43,479 bases of DNA, from contig DATJZY010000122.1 of assembly GCA_035577985.1 (NCBI GenBank), positions 1-43,479 of the forward strand. Direction: 5' to 3'. This document shows, one piece after another, positions 30,277-39,117 of the stretch. The notes below the pieces were generated by a model. The model made no database searches, had not been told where the DNA came from, and saw only the letters and a list, made by a program, of their open reading frames with translations. The number at the start of each line of letters is the position of its first letter. Positions within the stretch are counted from its first letter, which is position 1. A program made the translations under genes and the position numbers. The DNA comes from Candidatus Eisenbacteria bacterium (GTDB taxonomy: Bacteria; Desulfobacterota; Binatia; DP-6).

Positions 30277-31559
30277 AGCGTCTCACGCGAGTCGTGCTGG
30301 CGGTGGCGTTCGGTCTCGCCGCGGAGGCGCGCGGCGCGGTCGTGAGCCGGATCGTGGTCGACGGCGCCATCAACCCGGCGGTCGCGGGCTTCATCCAGGA
30401 ATCGATCGCGCGGGCCAACGACGAAGGCGCCGCGGCGCTCGTCATCGTGCTCGATACGCCGGGGGGCCTGCTGACCTCCGCGCGCGCGATCGTGAAGGAC
30501 ATCCTCGCGGCGCCGCTGCCGGTGATCGTGTACGTGGCGCCGAGCGGCGCGGGCGCCGGCTCGGCGGGCGTGTTCGTGACCATGGCGGCGCACGTGGCCG
30601 CGATGGCGCCCGGCACCAGCATCGGCGCGGCCCATCCGGTGGGAGGCCAGGGCGAGGACATCAAGGGCACGCTCGGCGAGAAGATCGAGAACTTCACGGC
30701 GTCGTTCAGCGAGGCGATCGCCCGGCAGCGCGGTCGCAACGTCGAGTGGGCGATCAAGGCGGTGCGCCAGAGTGTATCGGCCCCGGCCGACGAGGCGGCG
30801 CGTTTGAAGGTGGTGGACTTCGTCGCGAAGGACATCGAGGAGGTGGCGGCGCGCGCCGACGGCCGCACCGTCGACGTCGGCGGCGCGAAGCAGACCCTCC
30901 ACCTGCGGCCGCTCGAGCTGCGCGACTACGAGATGCGGTTCTCGCAGCGCGTCCTGAACGTCCTCGCCGACCCGAACATCGCCTACCTCCTCATGATGGC
31001 CGGGGTGCTCGGCCTCTACATCGAGTTCACGCACCCGGGCGTGCTCTTCCCGGGCATCGCGGGCGCGATCTGTCTCCTCCTTGCGATGACGGCGATGCAG
31101 GTCCTGCCGCTCAACTACGGCGCGCTCGCGCTGATCGTGCTGGGAATGGGGCTGCTCGTGGCCGAAGCGTTCCTGCCCACGTTCGGCGTGGTCGGCGTGG
31201 GCGGCGCGATCGCGCTCATCCTCGGCTCGCTCTTCCTCTTCGACTCCGCCGGCGACGAGGTGCAGGTGGCGCGCAGCCTCATCCTGGGCGCGGGCGGCGG
31301 GCTGGCGGTCTTCGTCCTGCTGGTGGGCGCATGGATCGCCCGCCGTCGTGCCGAGCCGGGGCGCCTCGGCGCCGAGGGCATGATCGGGGCGGTGGGCGTG
31401 GCGCGTGAGCGGCTGGCCCCGGTCGGGACGGTGCTGGTCAACGGGGAGTATTGGACGGCGGAGGCGGAGCATGACATCGACGCGGGATTGCCCGTCGAGG
31501 TGACGGGCGTGGCCGGGCTCCGGCTGCGGGTGCGGGCGGCAGCCGGTCGCGCACGCTGA
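30273..31559 (+). CDS. Long-form NfeD membrane serine protease
   Basis: The product is 428 aa. A signal peptide ([14 protein letters not shown]) leads into a ClpP-like protease domain (about residues 25-215) with [11 protein letters not shown], the catalytic Ser in [11 protein letters not shown] and a following [14 protein letters not shown] segment. About four to five membrane helices follow (about 235-370), then a small C-terminal OB-fold domain ([23 protein letters not shown]). Long NfeD proteins cleave the hydrophobic tail of the partner stomatin/slipin, which is encoded by the next gene. This pairing is a standard membrane-quality-control module. Confidence 0.93.
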   Translation: MKRLTRVVLAVAFGLAAEARGAVVSRIVVDGAINPAVAGFIQESIARANDEGAAALVIVLDTPGGLLTSARAIVKDILAAPLPVIVYVAPSGAGAGSAGVFVTMAAHVAAMAPGTSIGAAHPVGGQGEDIKGTLGEKIENFTASFSEAIARQRGRNVEWAIKAVRQSVSAPADEAARLKVVDFVAKDIEEVAARADGRTVDVGGAKQTLHLRPLELRDYEMRFSQRVLNVLADPNIAYLLMMAGVLGLYIEFTHPGVLFPGIAGAICLLLAMTAMQVLPLNYGALALIVLGMGLLVAEAFLPTFGVVGVGGAIALILGSLFLFDSAGDEVQVARSLILGAGGGLAVFVLLVGAWIARRRAEPGRLGAEGMIGAVGVARERLAPVGTVLVNGEYWTAEAEHDIDAGLPVEVTGVAGLRLRVRAAAGRAR

Positions 31560-31584
31560 GACGGACTTGAAAATGGAGGTCGAG

Positions 31585-32337
31585 ATGCCGGGCGGATTCG
31601 TAGCGGTACTGGTGCTTGCTTCGCTGGTCCTGAGCGCCCTCAAGATCGTGCGCGAATACGAGCGCCTGGTCGTGTTTCGGCTCGGCCGGCTGGTCGGGCC
31701 GCGCGGCCCCGGGATCACGGTCGTCATTCCCGGTCTCGAGAAGGCGGTCCGCGTCGACCTGCGCACCGTCACGATGGACGTGCCGCCGCAGGACGTCATC
31801 ACCAAGGACAACGTGTCCGTGAAGGTGAACGCGGTGCTCTACTTCCGCGTGATCGAGCCGAATCGCGCCGTGGCGGAGGTCGAGAACTACCTGTTCGCGG
31901 CCTCGCAGATCGCGCAGACCACGCTGCGCAGCGTGTGCGGCGAGGCGGAGCTGGACGACCTGCTCGCGGAGCGCGAGAAGATCAACAGCAAGCTGCAGAC
32001 GATCATCGACCAGCACACCGAGCCATGGGGCATCAAGGTCGTGCAGGTCGCCATCAAGCACATCGATCTCCCGGAGGAGATGCGCCGGGCCATGGCCAAG
32101 CAGGCCGAGGCGGAGCGGGAGCGCCGCGCCAAGGTGATCGCGGCCGAAGGCGAGTTCCAGGCTTCGCAGCGTCTGTCGGAGGCCGCCGCGGTGATGGCGA
32201 AGGAGCCGATCACGCTGCAGCTCCGCTATCTCCAGACGCTCGCCGAGATCGCGACCGAGAACAATTCGACCACGCTGTTCCCGGTCCCGATCGACCTCAT
32301 CGGGCCGCTCTTGGGGAAGGGCACGCCTCGGCCCTGA
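31585..32337 (+). CDS. Slipin (SPFH/stomatin-like protein)
   Basis: The product is 250 aa from ATG 31585, which has GGAGGT four bases upstream; ATG 31573 and TTG 31567 are less likely. One N-terminal hydrophobic hairpin segment ([16 protein letters not shown]) is followed by the SPFH core ([51 protein letters not shown]), the coiled-coil region ([22 protein letters not shown]) and a hydrophobic C-terminal tail, the usual target of NfeD cleavage. It forms ring-like membrane assemblies. Confidence 0.95.
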   Translation: MPGGFVAVLVLASLVLSALKIVREYERLVVFRLGRLVGPRGPGITVVIPGLEKAVRVDLRTVTMDVPPQDVITKDNVSVKVNAVLYFRVIEPNRAVAEVENYLFAASQIAQTTLRSVCGEAELDDLLAEREKINSKLQTIIDQHTEPWGIKVVQVAIKHIDLPEEMRRAMAKQAEAERERRAKVIAAEGEFQASQRLSEAAAVMAKEPITLQLRYLQTLAEIATENNSTTLFPVPIDLIGPLLGKGTPRP

Positions 32338-32340
32338 GGC

Positions 32341-33366
32341 ATGCGCCTCGGCGATCTCGACTACGAGCTTCCCCCGGAGCTGATCGCGCAGGAGCCGGCG
32401 GCCGAGCGGAGCGCCGCGCGGCTCCTGGTGCTCGATCGCGCGACCGGGGCGATCCGACACGACCGGATCGCGGGCTTGCCGGCCATGCTGCGGCGCGGGG
32501 ATCTGCTCGTGCTCAACGACACGCGGGTCATTCCCGCGCGCGTACGGGGGCGGCGGCCGACGGGCGGACGCGTGGAGGTGCTGGTGTGCGAGCCCGTCGA
32601 CGTGTCGCGCGGCATCTGGACCGTGCTGGCCAAGGGCGCCGCGCGCGTCGGCGAGCGCGTCCACTTCGCGGACGGGGGCGGCGAATGGATCCGCGACCTG
32701 GGCGAGGGACGCTGGCACCTTCGCCTCGACGTCGGCCGGCCGGTGCTCGCGTGGCTCGAGACGGCCGGCGAGGTGCCGCTGCCGCCGTACATCCGCCGGC
32801 CGGAGGGACCGTCGGCAGCGGACCTCGACCGCTACCAGACGCTGTTCGCGCGCGTCCCTGGCGCGGTGGCGGCGCCGACGGCGGGGCTGCACTTCACGCC
32901 GGCGCTGCTCGGCGCCCTCGAGGAGGCGGGCGTGGCGTACGTCTTCGTCACGCTGCACGTGGGGCCCGGCACGTTCCTGCCGATCCGCACCGACGACCTG
33001 GCGGACTATCGGATGGCACCCGAGCGCTACGCCATTTCGGCGAGCGCGGCGTCCGCCATCGGGCGCGCCCTGCGCGAGCAGCGCCGGGTGGTCGCCGTCG
33101 GTACGACGACGGTGCGCGCCCTCGAGTCGGCGGCGGTGCGAGGGGACGCTCTCGCGGGCGCGGGCGAGGCGGGCCTCTTCATCCAGCCAGGGCACGAGTT
33201 CCGCGTCGTGGGCGCGATGCTGACGAACTTCCACCTCCCACGGACGCCGCTCCTCGCCATGGTCGCGGCGCTCGCTGGCTGGGAACGCGTTCGTGCGGCA
33301 TACGAGGAGGCCGTGCGCGCGCGATACCGCTTCTACAGCTACGGCGACGCGATGCTGATCGTCTGA
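32341..33366 (+). CDS. queA: QueA, S-adenosylmethionine:tRNA ribosyltransferase-isomerase
   Basis: The product is 341 aa, the normal length. Motifs in order are DYELPPELIAQEP at the N-terminus, LVLNDTRVIPARV, the substrate-site AAPTAGLHFT, LHVGPGTFLPI, TNFHLPRTPLLAMVAAL and the C-terminal RYRFYSYGDAMLI. It adds the epoxycyclopentane ring to preQ1 in tRNA, the penultimate step of queuosine synthesis. The tgt gene that supplies its substrate tRNA follows 5 nt downstream, and slipin ends 3 nt upstream. Confidence 0.97.
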   Translation: MRLGDLDYELPPELIAQEPAAERSAARLLVLDRATGAIRHDRIAGLPAMLRRGDLLVLNDTRVIPARVRGRRPTGGRVEVLVCEPVDVSRGIWTVLAKGAARVGERVHFADGGGEWIRDLGEGRWHLRLDVGRPVLAWLETAGEVPLPPYIRRPEGPSAADLDRYQTLFARVPGAVAAPTAGLHFTPALLGALEEAGVAYVFVTLHVGPGTFLPIRTDDLADYRMAPERYAISASAASAIGRALREQRRVVAVGTTTVRALESAAVRGDALAGAGEAGLFIQPGHEFRVVGAMLTNFHLPRTPLLAMVAALAGWERVRAAYEEAVRARYRFYSYGDAMLIV

Positions 33367-33371
33367 CCGCC

Positions 33372-34478
33372 ATGACGCGGCCGTCGTTCAGTGTCCTCCA
33401 CACCCACCGGGGTGGTGCGCGCCTCGGTCGGCTCGTGACCGCACACGGGACGGTCGAGACGCCCGCGTTCATGCCAGTCGCGACCCACGGCAGCGTGAAG
33501 GGCGTCCTGCCGTCGCAATTGACCGAGCTGGGCGCGACGATCGTTCTCTCGAACGCGTATCACCTGGCGCAGCGACCGGGTGTGGAGGTCGTCGAAGCGC
33601 TCGGGGGCCTTCACCGGATGATGGGTTGGGACGGGCCCATCCTCACCGACAGCGGCGGCTTCCAGGTGATGAGCCTCGCGGGACTGGTCCGCGTCGACGA
33701 CGACGGCGTCAGCTATCGCTCCCACGTCGACGGGCGCGCGGGTCGCATGCGTCCCGAAGACGCGATCGCGGTGCAGGAGCGGCTCGGCGTCGATGTCGCC
33801 ATGTCGCTCGACGAGTGCGTGCCGGCGGGCGCGAGCGCGCACGAGGTGGCGCGTGCGGTGCGGCGGACGACGGCATGGGCGGCGCGGGGACGCGCGACGC
33901 GCCGGCGCGAGGACATGGCGCTCTTCGGCATCGTCCAGGGCGCATTCGATCCGGAGCAGCGTGCGGCGAGCGCGACCGAGCTCGTCGCCCTCGACTTCGA
34001 CGGCTACGCGGCTGGCGGCCTGTCGGTGGGCGAGCCGCCGGGCGAGACGGCGCGGGTCGCCGAGCTGACGGTGAAGCTCCTCCCGGCGGATCGTCCGCGC
34101 TATCTGATGGGCACCGGAACGCCCGGAGATTTGCTTCGCTTCGCGGGCATGGGATATGACCTCTTCGATTGTGTCCTGCCGACGCGCAACGCGCGCAACG
34201 GTATGCTGTTCACCCGGGACGGGAAGGTGATGATCCGTAACGCTTGCCACGCGCGTGATCCACGGCCGGTCGACGAGCACTGCTCGTGCTACACCTGCCG
34301 CCGGTTCAGCCGGGGAGCCTTGCGCCACCTCCACCTCGCGCACGAGATGCTGGCCGCGCAGCTCGCGACCCTGCACAACCTCCACTTCTACCTCCAGCTG
34401 ATGCGGGAGATCCGCGCGGCACTCGCCGAGGGGACGTTCCCCGGACGTGCGGCGGTCGCGGCGGGGGCGTGGGCCTAG
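33372..34478 (+). CDS. tgt: Tgt, tRNA-guanine transglycosylase
   Basis: The product is 368 aa. The catalytic base Asp lies in LTDSGGFQVMSL and the nucleophile Asp in DLFDCVLPTRNARNG. The zinc site reads HCSCYTC with a His some 26 residues on (LRHLHLAHEM region). The GIVQGAFD segment contacts preQ1. It swaps guanine-34 of GUN-anticodon tRNAs for preQ1, the step before QueA. The gene lies in the classic queA-tgt-yajC-secD-secF order. Confidence 0.97.
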   Translation: MTRPSFSVLHTHRGGARLGRLVTAHGTVETPAFMPVATHGSVKGVLPSQLTELGATIVLSNAYHLAQRPGVEVVEALGGLHRMMGWDGPILTDSGGFQVMSLAGLVRVDDDGVSYRSHVDGRAGRMRPEDAIAVQERLGVDVAMSLDECVPAGASAHEVARAVRRTTAWAARGRATRRREDMALFGIVQGAFDPEQRAASATELVALDFDGYAAGGLSVGEPPGETARVAELTVKLLPADRPRYLMGTGTPGDLLRFAGMGYDLFDCVLPTRNARNGMLFTRDGKVMIRNACHARDPRPVDEHCSCYTCRRFSRGALRHLHLAHEMLAAQLATLHNLHFYLQLMREIRAALAEGTFPGRAAVAAGAWA

Positions 34479-34479
34479 C

Positions 34480-34821
34480 GTGGGAACGGCGTGGGCACAG
34501 AGCGGCGAGCCCGCCGGGCCGCCGCCGATGCTGGTGCAGCTGGCGCCGCTCGTCCTGATCGGCGCCATCTTCTACATGCTGCTGATCCGGCCCGAGCAGC
34601 GCCGCCGCAAGGACCTGGAATCCCAGGTCGCGGGACTGAAGCGCAACGACCAGGTCGTCCTCTCGAGTGGCATCCACGGACGGGTGACCGCGCTCGGTGA
34701 GAAGGTCCTGACGATCGAGATCGCCCCCAAGGTGCCGGTGCAGGTCGATCGCGACTCGATCGGGCGCGTGCTGACGGCCCCGTCGGCGGAGGCCCGGGAG
34801 AAGGAACGGGAGAAGTCCTGA
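34480..34821 (+). CDS. yajC: YajC, Sec translocase accessory protein
   Basis: The product is 113 aa from GTG 34480, one base after the tgt stop. It begins with the family-typical short AWAQ segment and a Gly/Pro stretch. A single membrane helix follows (LVQLAPLVLIGAIFYMLLIRP), then RRRKDLESQVAGLKRNDQVVLSSGIHGRV and EIAPKVPVQVDRDSIGRV, all standard YajC features. The C-terminus is charged (EAREKEREKS). It binds SecDF in the inner membrane. The TGATG junction couples it to secD. Confidence 0.95.
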   Translation: MGTAWAQSGEPAGPPPMLVQLAPLVLIGAIFYMLLIRPEQRRRKDLESQVAGLKRNDQVVLSSGIHGRVTALGEKVLTIEIAPKVPVQVDRDSIGRVLTAPSAEAREKEREKS

Positions 34822-36380
34822 TGGGATCAGTCACCTATCGAGCCGCGCTCTTCGCGGCCTTGTCGCTGGCGTCGCTGGTGATGCTGGCGCCCACGTTCGC
34901 CCCGTCGGTGCCGGCCTGGTGGCCGTGGAAGCAGTCCTTGCGGCTCGGACTGGATCTGCAGGGCGGTACGCACCTCCTGTACACGGTCGGGATCGAGCAG
35001 GCGGTCGACAACACGATCGATCGCGTCGGGCGCGACCTCGAGCGGGAGCTGAAGTCGGCGCAGGTCGGCGCGTTCACCGTCGACCGCGAGGGCCGCAAGC
35101 TCGTGGTGCGCCTCGCGAACAAGGACAAGCGCCAGGAGGCACGCGACATCGTGAAGAGCCGCTTCCCGAACCTCGTGAGCGGCGAGAGCAGCGGCGATGC
35201 GGACCTGACGCTCGAGCTGACGCCCGTGGAGATGGAGCGCGTGCGCTCCGGCGTCGTCGATCAAGCGCTCCAGGTGATCCGCAATCGGATCGACCAGTTC
35301 GGCGTCACGGAGCCGACCGTGCTCGCGCAGGGCACCGACGAGATCGTCGTGCAGTTGCCGGGGATCCAGGATCCGCAGCGGGCAAAGGACCTGATCGGAC
35401 GCACCGCCGTCCTCGAGTTCAAGCTCGTGGCGCAGGGTCCCCAGGCTGGCACCGTCGACGCGCCGGGACCCGGGATGCAGGTGCTGCCTGGAGCGCCGAA
35501 CGAGCGCGGCGGCAAGGCGAAGTACCTGCTCGAGCGACGACCGATCATGACGGGCGACGTCATCACCGACGCGCGCGTGGCGCCGGGGGGCTCGCTCGAG
35601 GGACCGGTCGTCGAGTTCGTGCTCGACGCGGAGGGAACGCGGCTCTTCGGCGACGCGACGCGCGCCAACGTGCAGCGCCAGCTCGCGATCGTGCTCGACG
35701 GGTACGTCGAGTCGGCTCCGGTCATCGAGACGCCGATCACCGAGGGGCGCGGGATCATCCGCGGTCGCTTCGACTTCAAGGAAGCCCAGGACCTGGCGAA
35801 CGTGCTGCGCAACGGCGCGCTGCCGGCGCCGTTGCAGCTCCAGGAGGAGCGCACGGTGGGCCCGTCGCTCGGCAAGGACTCGATTCGAAAGGGAAGCCTC
35901 TCCTTCATCGTGGGCGCCCTGGGCGTCATCGTGTTCATGCTGTTCTACTACCGCGGCGGCGGCGCGATCGCCGATGCCGCGTTGATCGTGAACGTGCTGC
36001 TCCTGCTCGGGGTCTTCGCCGTGGGAGGATTCACCCTCACCCTGCCTGGCATCGCGGGTGTGGTCCTGACGACGGGTATGGCCGTCGACGTCAACGTCCT
36101 GGTCCTCGAGCGGGTTCGGGAGGAGCTTCGCCTCGGCAAGTCGCCACGTGCGGCGATCGAAGCAGGCTACGAGCGTGCGAAGCAGGCGATCCTGGACTCG
36201 AACGTCTGCACCTTCGGATCGGGCCTGATCCTGTTCCAGTTCGGGACCGGCCCGGTGCGTGGATTCGCGGTCACCTTGTGCGTGGGGATTCTCACGACGC
36301 TCGCCACCGGCGTGTACGGAACCCGCGTCGTCTACGACTGGCTCGCGTCGCGCGGCCGCTTGAAGACCGTGAGCGTCTGA
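34821..36380 (+). CDS. secD: SecD, protein translocase subunit
   Basis: The product is 519 aa with six predicted membrane helices, one at the N-terminus and five in the C-terminal third. Hallmarks are LRLGLDLQGGTHLLYTV after helix 1, the periplasmic P1 domain, RNRIDQFGVTEPTV, the RGRFDFKEAQDLANVLRNGALPAPL segment, GKDSIRKGSL before helix 2, and TTGMAVDVNVLVLERVREELR in helix 4, which carries the proton-path Asp. It pulls exported proteins through SecYEG using the proton gradient, together with SecF. Confidence 0.97.
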   Translation: MGSVTYRAALFAALSLASLVMLAPTFAPSVPAWWPWKQSLRLGLDLQGGTHLLYTVGIEQAVDNTIDRVGRDLERELKSAQVGAFTVDREGRKLVVRLANKDKRQEARDIVKSRFPNLVSGESSGDADLTLELTPVEMERVRSGVVDQALQVIRNRIDQFGVTEPTVLAQGTDEIVVQLPGIQDPQRAKDLIGRTAVLEFKLVAQGPQAGTVDAPGPGMQVLPGAPNERGGKAKYLLERRPIMTGDVITDARVAPGGSLEGPVVEFVLDAEGTRLFGDATRANVQRQLAIVLDGYVESAPVIETPITEGRGIIRGRFDFKEAQDLANVLRNGALPAPLQLQEERTVGPSLGKDSIRKGSLSFIVGALGVIVFMLFYYRGGGAIADAALIVNVLLLLGVFAVGGFTLTLPGIAGVVLTTGMAVDVNVLVLERVREELRLGKSPRAAIEAGYERAKQAILDSNVCTFGSGLILFQFGTGPVRGFAVTLCVGILTTLATGVYGTRVVYDWLASRGRLKTVSV

Positions 36381-36394
36381 GGGGGATGCCGAGC

Positions 36395-37357
36395 ATGGCT
36401 ACCAAGGCAAGTGCGGTGGCGAAACCGGCGACCACGATCCCTCATTTCGTCGAGCTGATCCCATCGAACCTGAAGGTGGACTTCGTCCGCATGATGGGCC
36501 CGATGCTCATGTTTTCGTGGACCATCATCTTGATCGGACTCGTGTCGATCTACCTGCGGGGGGGCCTCAACTACGGGATCGACTTCGCCGGCGGGACGTT
36601 GGTCCACGTGAAGTTCCCGCAGGCGACGGCGGTGGCCGATCTCCGCGCGGCGCTCGAAGGGCCCGGGGTTCGCGAGCTCATCGTGCAGGACGTGGGCGGT
36701 GCCGGCCAGGAGTTCCAGATCCGGCTCCTCGCCGCCGAGGGAGAGAACGAAACCACGACGGCGGCGAACGCGAAGGCGGGGCTGCAGGCGAAGTTCGGCG
36801 AGGGCTCCTTCGAAGTACTCCGGGTCGAGACCGTGGGCCCGAAGGTCGGCAAGGACCTCTGGCGCGACGCGACGCTCGCCGTGCTGGCGTCGACGCTGCT
36901 CATGGGCATCTACATCTGGTTCCGCTTCGATCTGCGCTTCGGGATCGGGGCCGCCGTCGCGCTCTTGCACGACGTGCTCATCACCGTCGCGCTGTTGTCG
37001 CTCTTCAACATGGAGTTCGATCTGACGACCGTGAGCGCGCTGCTGACGGTGGTCGGCTACTCGGTGCACGATACCGTCATCATCTCCGACCGCATTCGTG
37101 AGAACCTCACCAAGATGCGCAAGGAGACCCTGGTCACGATCGTCAACCGGTCGATCAACGAGACCCTCTCGCGAACGATCATCACGAGCGGCACGGCGAT
37201 CCTGGTCACGATGTCGCTCTTCTTCCTGGGCGGTCCGGTGATCCACAGCTTCGCGTTCGCGCTGCTGGTCGGCTTCACCGTCGGGACGTACTCGTCGATC
37301 TACGTGGCCGCGCCGATCGTCATCTGGCTCGAGGGCAAGGTCGGGCGCACCGCGTAG
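36395..37357 (+). CDS. secF: SecF, protein translocase subunit
   Basis: The product is 320 aa from ATG 36395, nine bases after a GAGGGGG site. An ATG at 36386 abuts that site and is less likely. The family signature GLNYGIDFAGGTLV follows helix 1, and WFRFDLRFGIGA, VVGYSVHDTVIISDRIRENL and NETLSRTIITSGTAILV lie in the C-terminal helices. Six membrane helices are expected. It partners SecD and closes the long udg-to-secF run. Confidence 0.97.
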   Translation: MATKASAVAKPATTIPHFVELIPSNLKVDFVRMMGPMLMFSWTIILIGLVSIYLRGGLNYGIDFAGGTLVHVKFPQATAVADLRAALEGPGVRELIVQDVGGAGQEFQIRLLAAEGENETTTAANAKAGLQAKFGEGSFEVLRVETVGPKVGKDLWRDATLAVLASTLLMGIYIWFRFDLRFGIGAAVALLHDVLITVALLSLFNMEFDLTTVSALLTVVGYSVHDTVIISDRIRENLTKMRKETLVTIVNRSINETLSRTIITSGTAILVTMSLFFLGGPVIHSFAFALLVGFTVGTYSSIYVAAPIVIWLEGKVGRTA

Positions 37358-37407
37358 GGCGCGCGCTTCCGTTGCAAGTCGAAGACTTTCCGGAGAAAAG
37401 TAGTTTC

Positions 37408-37436
37408 TTGACCGTTCGGGAGGGGCCTGCTACCAC
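37408..37436 (+). promoter_or_regulatory. Candidate promoter of the HTH gene
   Basis: TTGACC (37408-37413), 17 nt, TACCAC (37431-37436), 29 nt to ATG 37466. The preceding 40 bases are clearly more A/T-rich than the surroundings, as upstream promoter DNA often is. Confidence 0.42.
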
Positions 37437-37465
37437 CTCCGCCATTCCTACGGGACCCTGGCGAC

Positions 37466-37657
37466 ATGGTGGAGAAGGACGAGGCCCTGCTGAACAGCAA
37501 AGAAGTCGCCGAGATCCTCGATCTCAGCCCGGACACCGTCAACGAGCTCGCGCGCAAGAGCGTCCTGCCGGCCTTCAAACGTGGCCGCCAGTGGCGCTTT
37601 CGTAAACCCGACATCGTCTCCTACAAGCGGGAACGCTGGAGTGCGACCGCGGCATGA
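37466..37657 (+). CDS. Small excisionase-family helix-turn-helix protein
   Basis: The product is 63 aa. The whole protein is a MerR-like winged HTH of the excisionase/HTH_17 type: LLNSKEVAEILDLSPDTVNELARK is the helix-turn-helix, followed by the wing strand VLPAFKRGRQWRFRKPDI and the final helix. Such proteins act as small transcription regulators or phage recombination directionality factors. No integrase or att site is nearby, so a regulator is more likely. It may control the downstream methyltransferase gene, 82 bp away. Confidence 0.85.
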   Translation: MVEKDEALLNSKEVAEILDLSPDTVNELARKSVLPAFKRGRQWRFRKPDIVSYKRERWSATAA

Positions 37658-37674
37658 GGTCCGCCGCCGCTCCC

Positions 37675-37693
37675 AGCGCCGGGGACCGGCGCT
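37675..37693 (+). terminator. GC hairpin between HTH and methyltransferase genes
   Basis: AGCGCCGG (37675-37682) pairs perfectly with 37686-37693 across a GGA loop. The right arm sequence CCGGCGCT recurs at once at 37696-37703, so two alternative pairings exist. There is no T-tract. It could be a terminator, or an attenuator acting before the AGGAG site of the next gene. Confidence 0.4.
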
Positions 37694-37739
37694 AGCCGGC
37701 GCTCGGGCGCAGCCTCTACTCGACTCGACGAGGAGTCAT

Positions 37740-38423
37740 ATGGCCTTGGCAAACACGCAACCGCACGAGAGCGCGCTCTACTACGAGTTCTCACACCTCT
37801 ACGACGCGTTCTTCGGGCGCGTGTTCTATCCGCGCATCGCCAGGGTGATCCGGTCACTCGCGATTCCCCCGGGGGCGCGGGTGCTGGAGATCGGCGTCGG
37901 CACGGGCCTCTCGCTCGATGCCTATCCGTCGCACTGCCAGGTGGTCGGCATCGACCTCGCGCCCGACATGCTGGAGCGCGCGCAGGAGCGGATCGATCGC
38001 AACGGCTGGCGCCACATCACGCTCGAGCAGGGAGATGCGCTCGACCTGCGCTTCGCCGACAACACGTTCGACTACGTGATGGCGTTCCACGTCGTGAGCG
38101 TGGTGCCCGATGCTGGACGCCTCATGCGGGAGGCGCAGCGCGTCGGCAAGCCGGGCGGGCTCATCACGGTCATCAACCACTTCCGCAGCGAGAATCCCGC
38201 GGTGGCCAGGGTACAGCGCGTGATCGACCCGATGACGCGGCGGCTCGGCTGGACGACGTCGCTCCAGCTTCGCGACATCCTCGATCGGCGCTCGCTGCAC
38301 GTCGAGCGCCAGTGGAAGACCTCGCCGCGCTCGCTGTTCACGATCGTCGTCGCGCGCAACGCGAAGGCCGTCCGTGCTCGCGCCGAAGTGCGCGGCGCCG
38401 CCGAGGTCGAGCGGACCTACTGA
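37740..38423 (+). CDS. PmtA-like class I SAM-dependent methyltransferase
   Basis: The product is 227 aa from ATG 37740, with AGGAG four bases upstream. The SAM-binding loop is VLEIGVGTGLSL (about residue 48), followed by the acidic VVGIDLAPDML and the QGDALDLRFADNTFDYVMAFH motif. The N-terminal YYEFSHLYDAFFGRVFYPRI segment resembles Rhodobacter-type phosphatidylethanolamine N-methyltransferases (PmtA). If so, it makes phosphatidylcholine from phosphatidylethanolamine. Other small-molecule methyltransferases share these motifs, so the substrate is tentative. The last seven bases overlap the convergent neighbour. Confidence 0.82.
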   Translation: MALANTQPHESALYYEFSHLYDAFFGRVFYPRIARVIRSLAIPPGARVLEIGVGTGLSLDAYPSHCQVVGIDLAPDMLERAQERIDRNGWRHITLEQGDALDLRFADNTFDYVMAFHVVSVVPDAGRLMREAQRVGKPGGLITVINHFRSENPAVARVQRVIDPMTRRLGWTTSLQLRDILDRRSLHVERQWKTSPRSLFTIVVARNAKAVRARAEVRGAAEVERTY

Positions 38424-38986
38424 CGGCGGGTCGGGGGCCGCATCGGGATCAGCCCCCGTCGAATCAACAGATCGGCCTCGCGCTGGCTGCCCGTCTGGAG
38501 CCACCGCTTGTAGAGCCGGACCGCGTCCTGGTCCCGGCGAAAGAGCTCGAGTTCGCTGATCTCGCCGAGCACGCGTACGAAGTCGAGGAAGCGGTCGGCC
38601 AGCTCGACGAACGATTGTGAGAGCCCCCCGCGCGCCATCTCGCCCGAGAGCCGGGCGTACGCGGTGCGTCCGAGCGACGCGTAGTAGCCGGGCCCGACGA
38701 GGCTGCGGTCGAGCGAGTCGATGAAGATGCCGGTCACGAAGAGCGCGGTGTCCGCCACGCGGCGCAAGGTGTCGAAACGTTGCGCGGGCGGCAGTTCGCC
38801 CGCGCGCAGGTAGTCGACCGCGAGCGGCGGGTCGAGGAGGTCGGGTCGCCCCGGGCGAGCGAAGCGCTCGAGCAGGTGGACGAGGTAGAACTCGGTCGTC
38901 TCCGAGGAGGCGACTCCCTGCGCGTGCAGCGCGTGCTGCACGAGCTCGTGGAAGAGCGCGGTCAGGCTTCCGGTCTGGACCTTGAT
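38417..38986 (-). CDS. Conserved protein of unknown function, possible AUC start
   Basis: The product is 189 aa if it starts at ATC 38986. No ATG, GTG or TTG suits the start. ATG 39103 opens the same frame, but the first 38 codons after it have mixed third positions, unlike the G/C-ending codons that begin near 38986. A GGAGG site stands four bases before the ATC, and a promoter is predicted between the two. GTG 38941 is the next option. The protein is mainly helical, with [12 protein letters not shown] and [37 protein letters not shown], a pattern I associate with a widespread uncharacterised family. No catalytic motif is seen. It is convergent with the methyltransferase gene. Confidence 0.65.
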   Translation of the reverse strand: MKVQTGSLTALFHELVQHALHAQGVASSETTEFYLVHLLERFARPGRPDLLDPPLAVDYLRAGELPPAQRFDTLRRVADTALFVTGIFIDSLDRSLVGPGYYASLGRTAYARLSGEMARGGLSQSFVELADRFLDFVRVLGEISELELFRRDQDAVRLYKRWLQTGSQREADLLIRRGLIPMRPPTRRQ

Positions 38987-39013
38987 GGGGCCTCCGAACC
39001 TGCTACTGCCGAG

Positions 39014-39042
39014 ATTGTGCGGACATCTCGGGCCGGTCGCAA
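39014..39042 (-). promoter_or_regulatory. Candidate promoter of the AUC-start gene
   Basis: Minus strand: TTGCGA (39042-39037), 17 nt, CACAAT (39019-39014). The start point would lie near 39006, giving a leader of about 20 nt that contains the GGAGG site. This places ATG 39103 upstream of the transcript. Confidence 0.4.
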
Positions 39043-39067
39043 ACAGGCCGAAAATGGCCTCACGGCC

Positions 39068-39097
39068 TTGCTTCGGCCGTCGCCGCTTCGGTAGAAA
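39068..39097 (+). promoter_or_regulatory. Candidate folD-gcv operon promoter
   Basis: TTGCTT (39068-39073), 18 nt, TAGAAA (39092-39097), 20 nt to GTG 39118. A small inverted repeat (ACGGCC/GGCCGT, 39062-39080) overlaps the -35 box. No glycine-riboswitch-like structure is present in the short leader. Confidence 0.38.
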
Positions 39098-39117
39098 AGC
39101 CACGCGGGCAGGGTTTG

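Noticed and set aside
37466..37657. Excisionase-like gene as a sign of a prophage or integrated element
   Set aside because: No integrase, att repeat, phage gene or tRNA lies nearby. The neighbours are housekeeping genes.
38987..39103. ATG 39103 as start of the minus-strand unknown gene
   Set aside because: The extra codons lack the third-position bias of the gene, the start would sit about 14 nt from the folD start, and a promoter lies inside the segment.
39098..39117. Glycine riboswitch before the folD-gcv operon
   Set aside because: The leader between the predicted promoter and the start is about 14 nt, far too short for the aptamer, and no such structure precedes gcvT, which overlaps folD.
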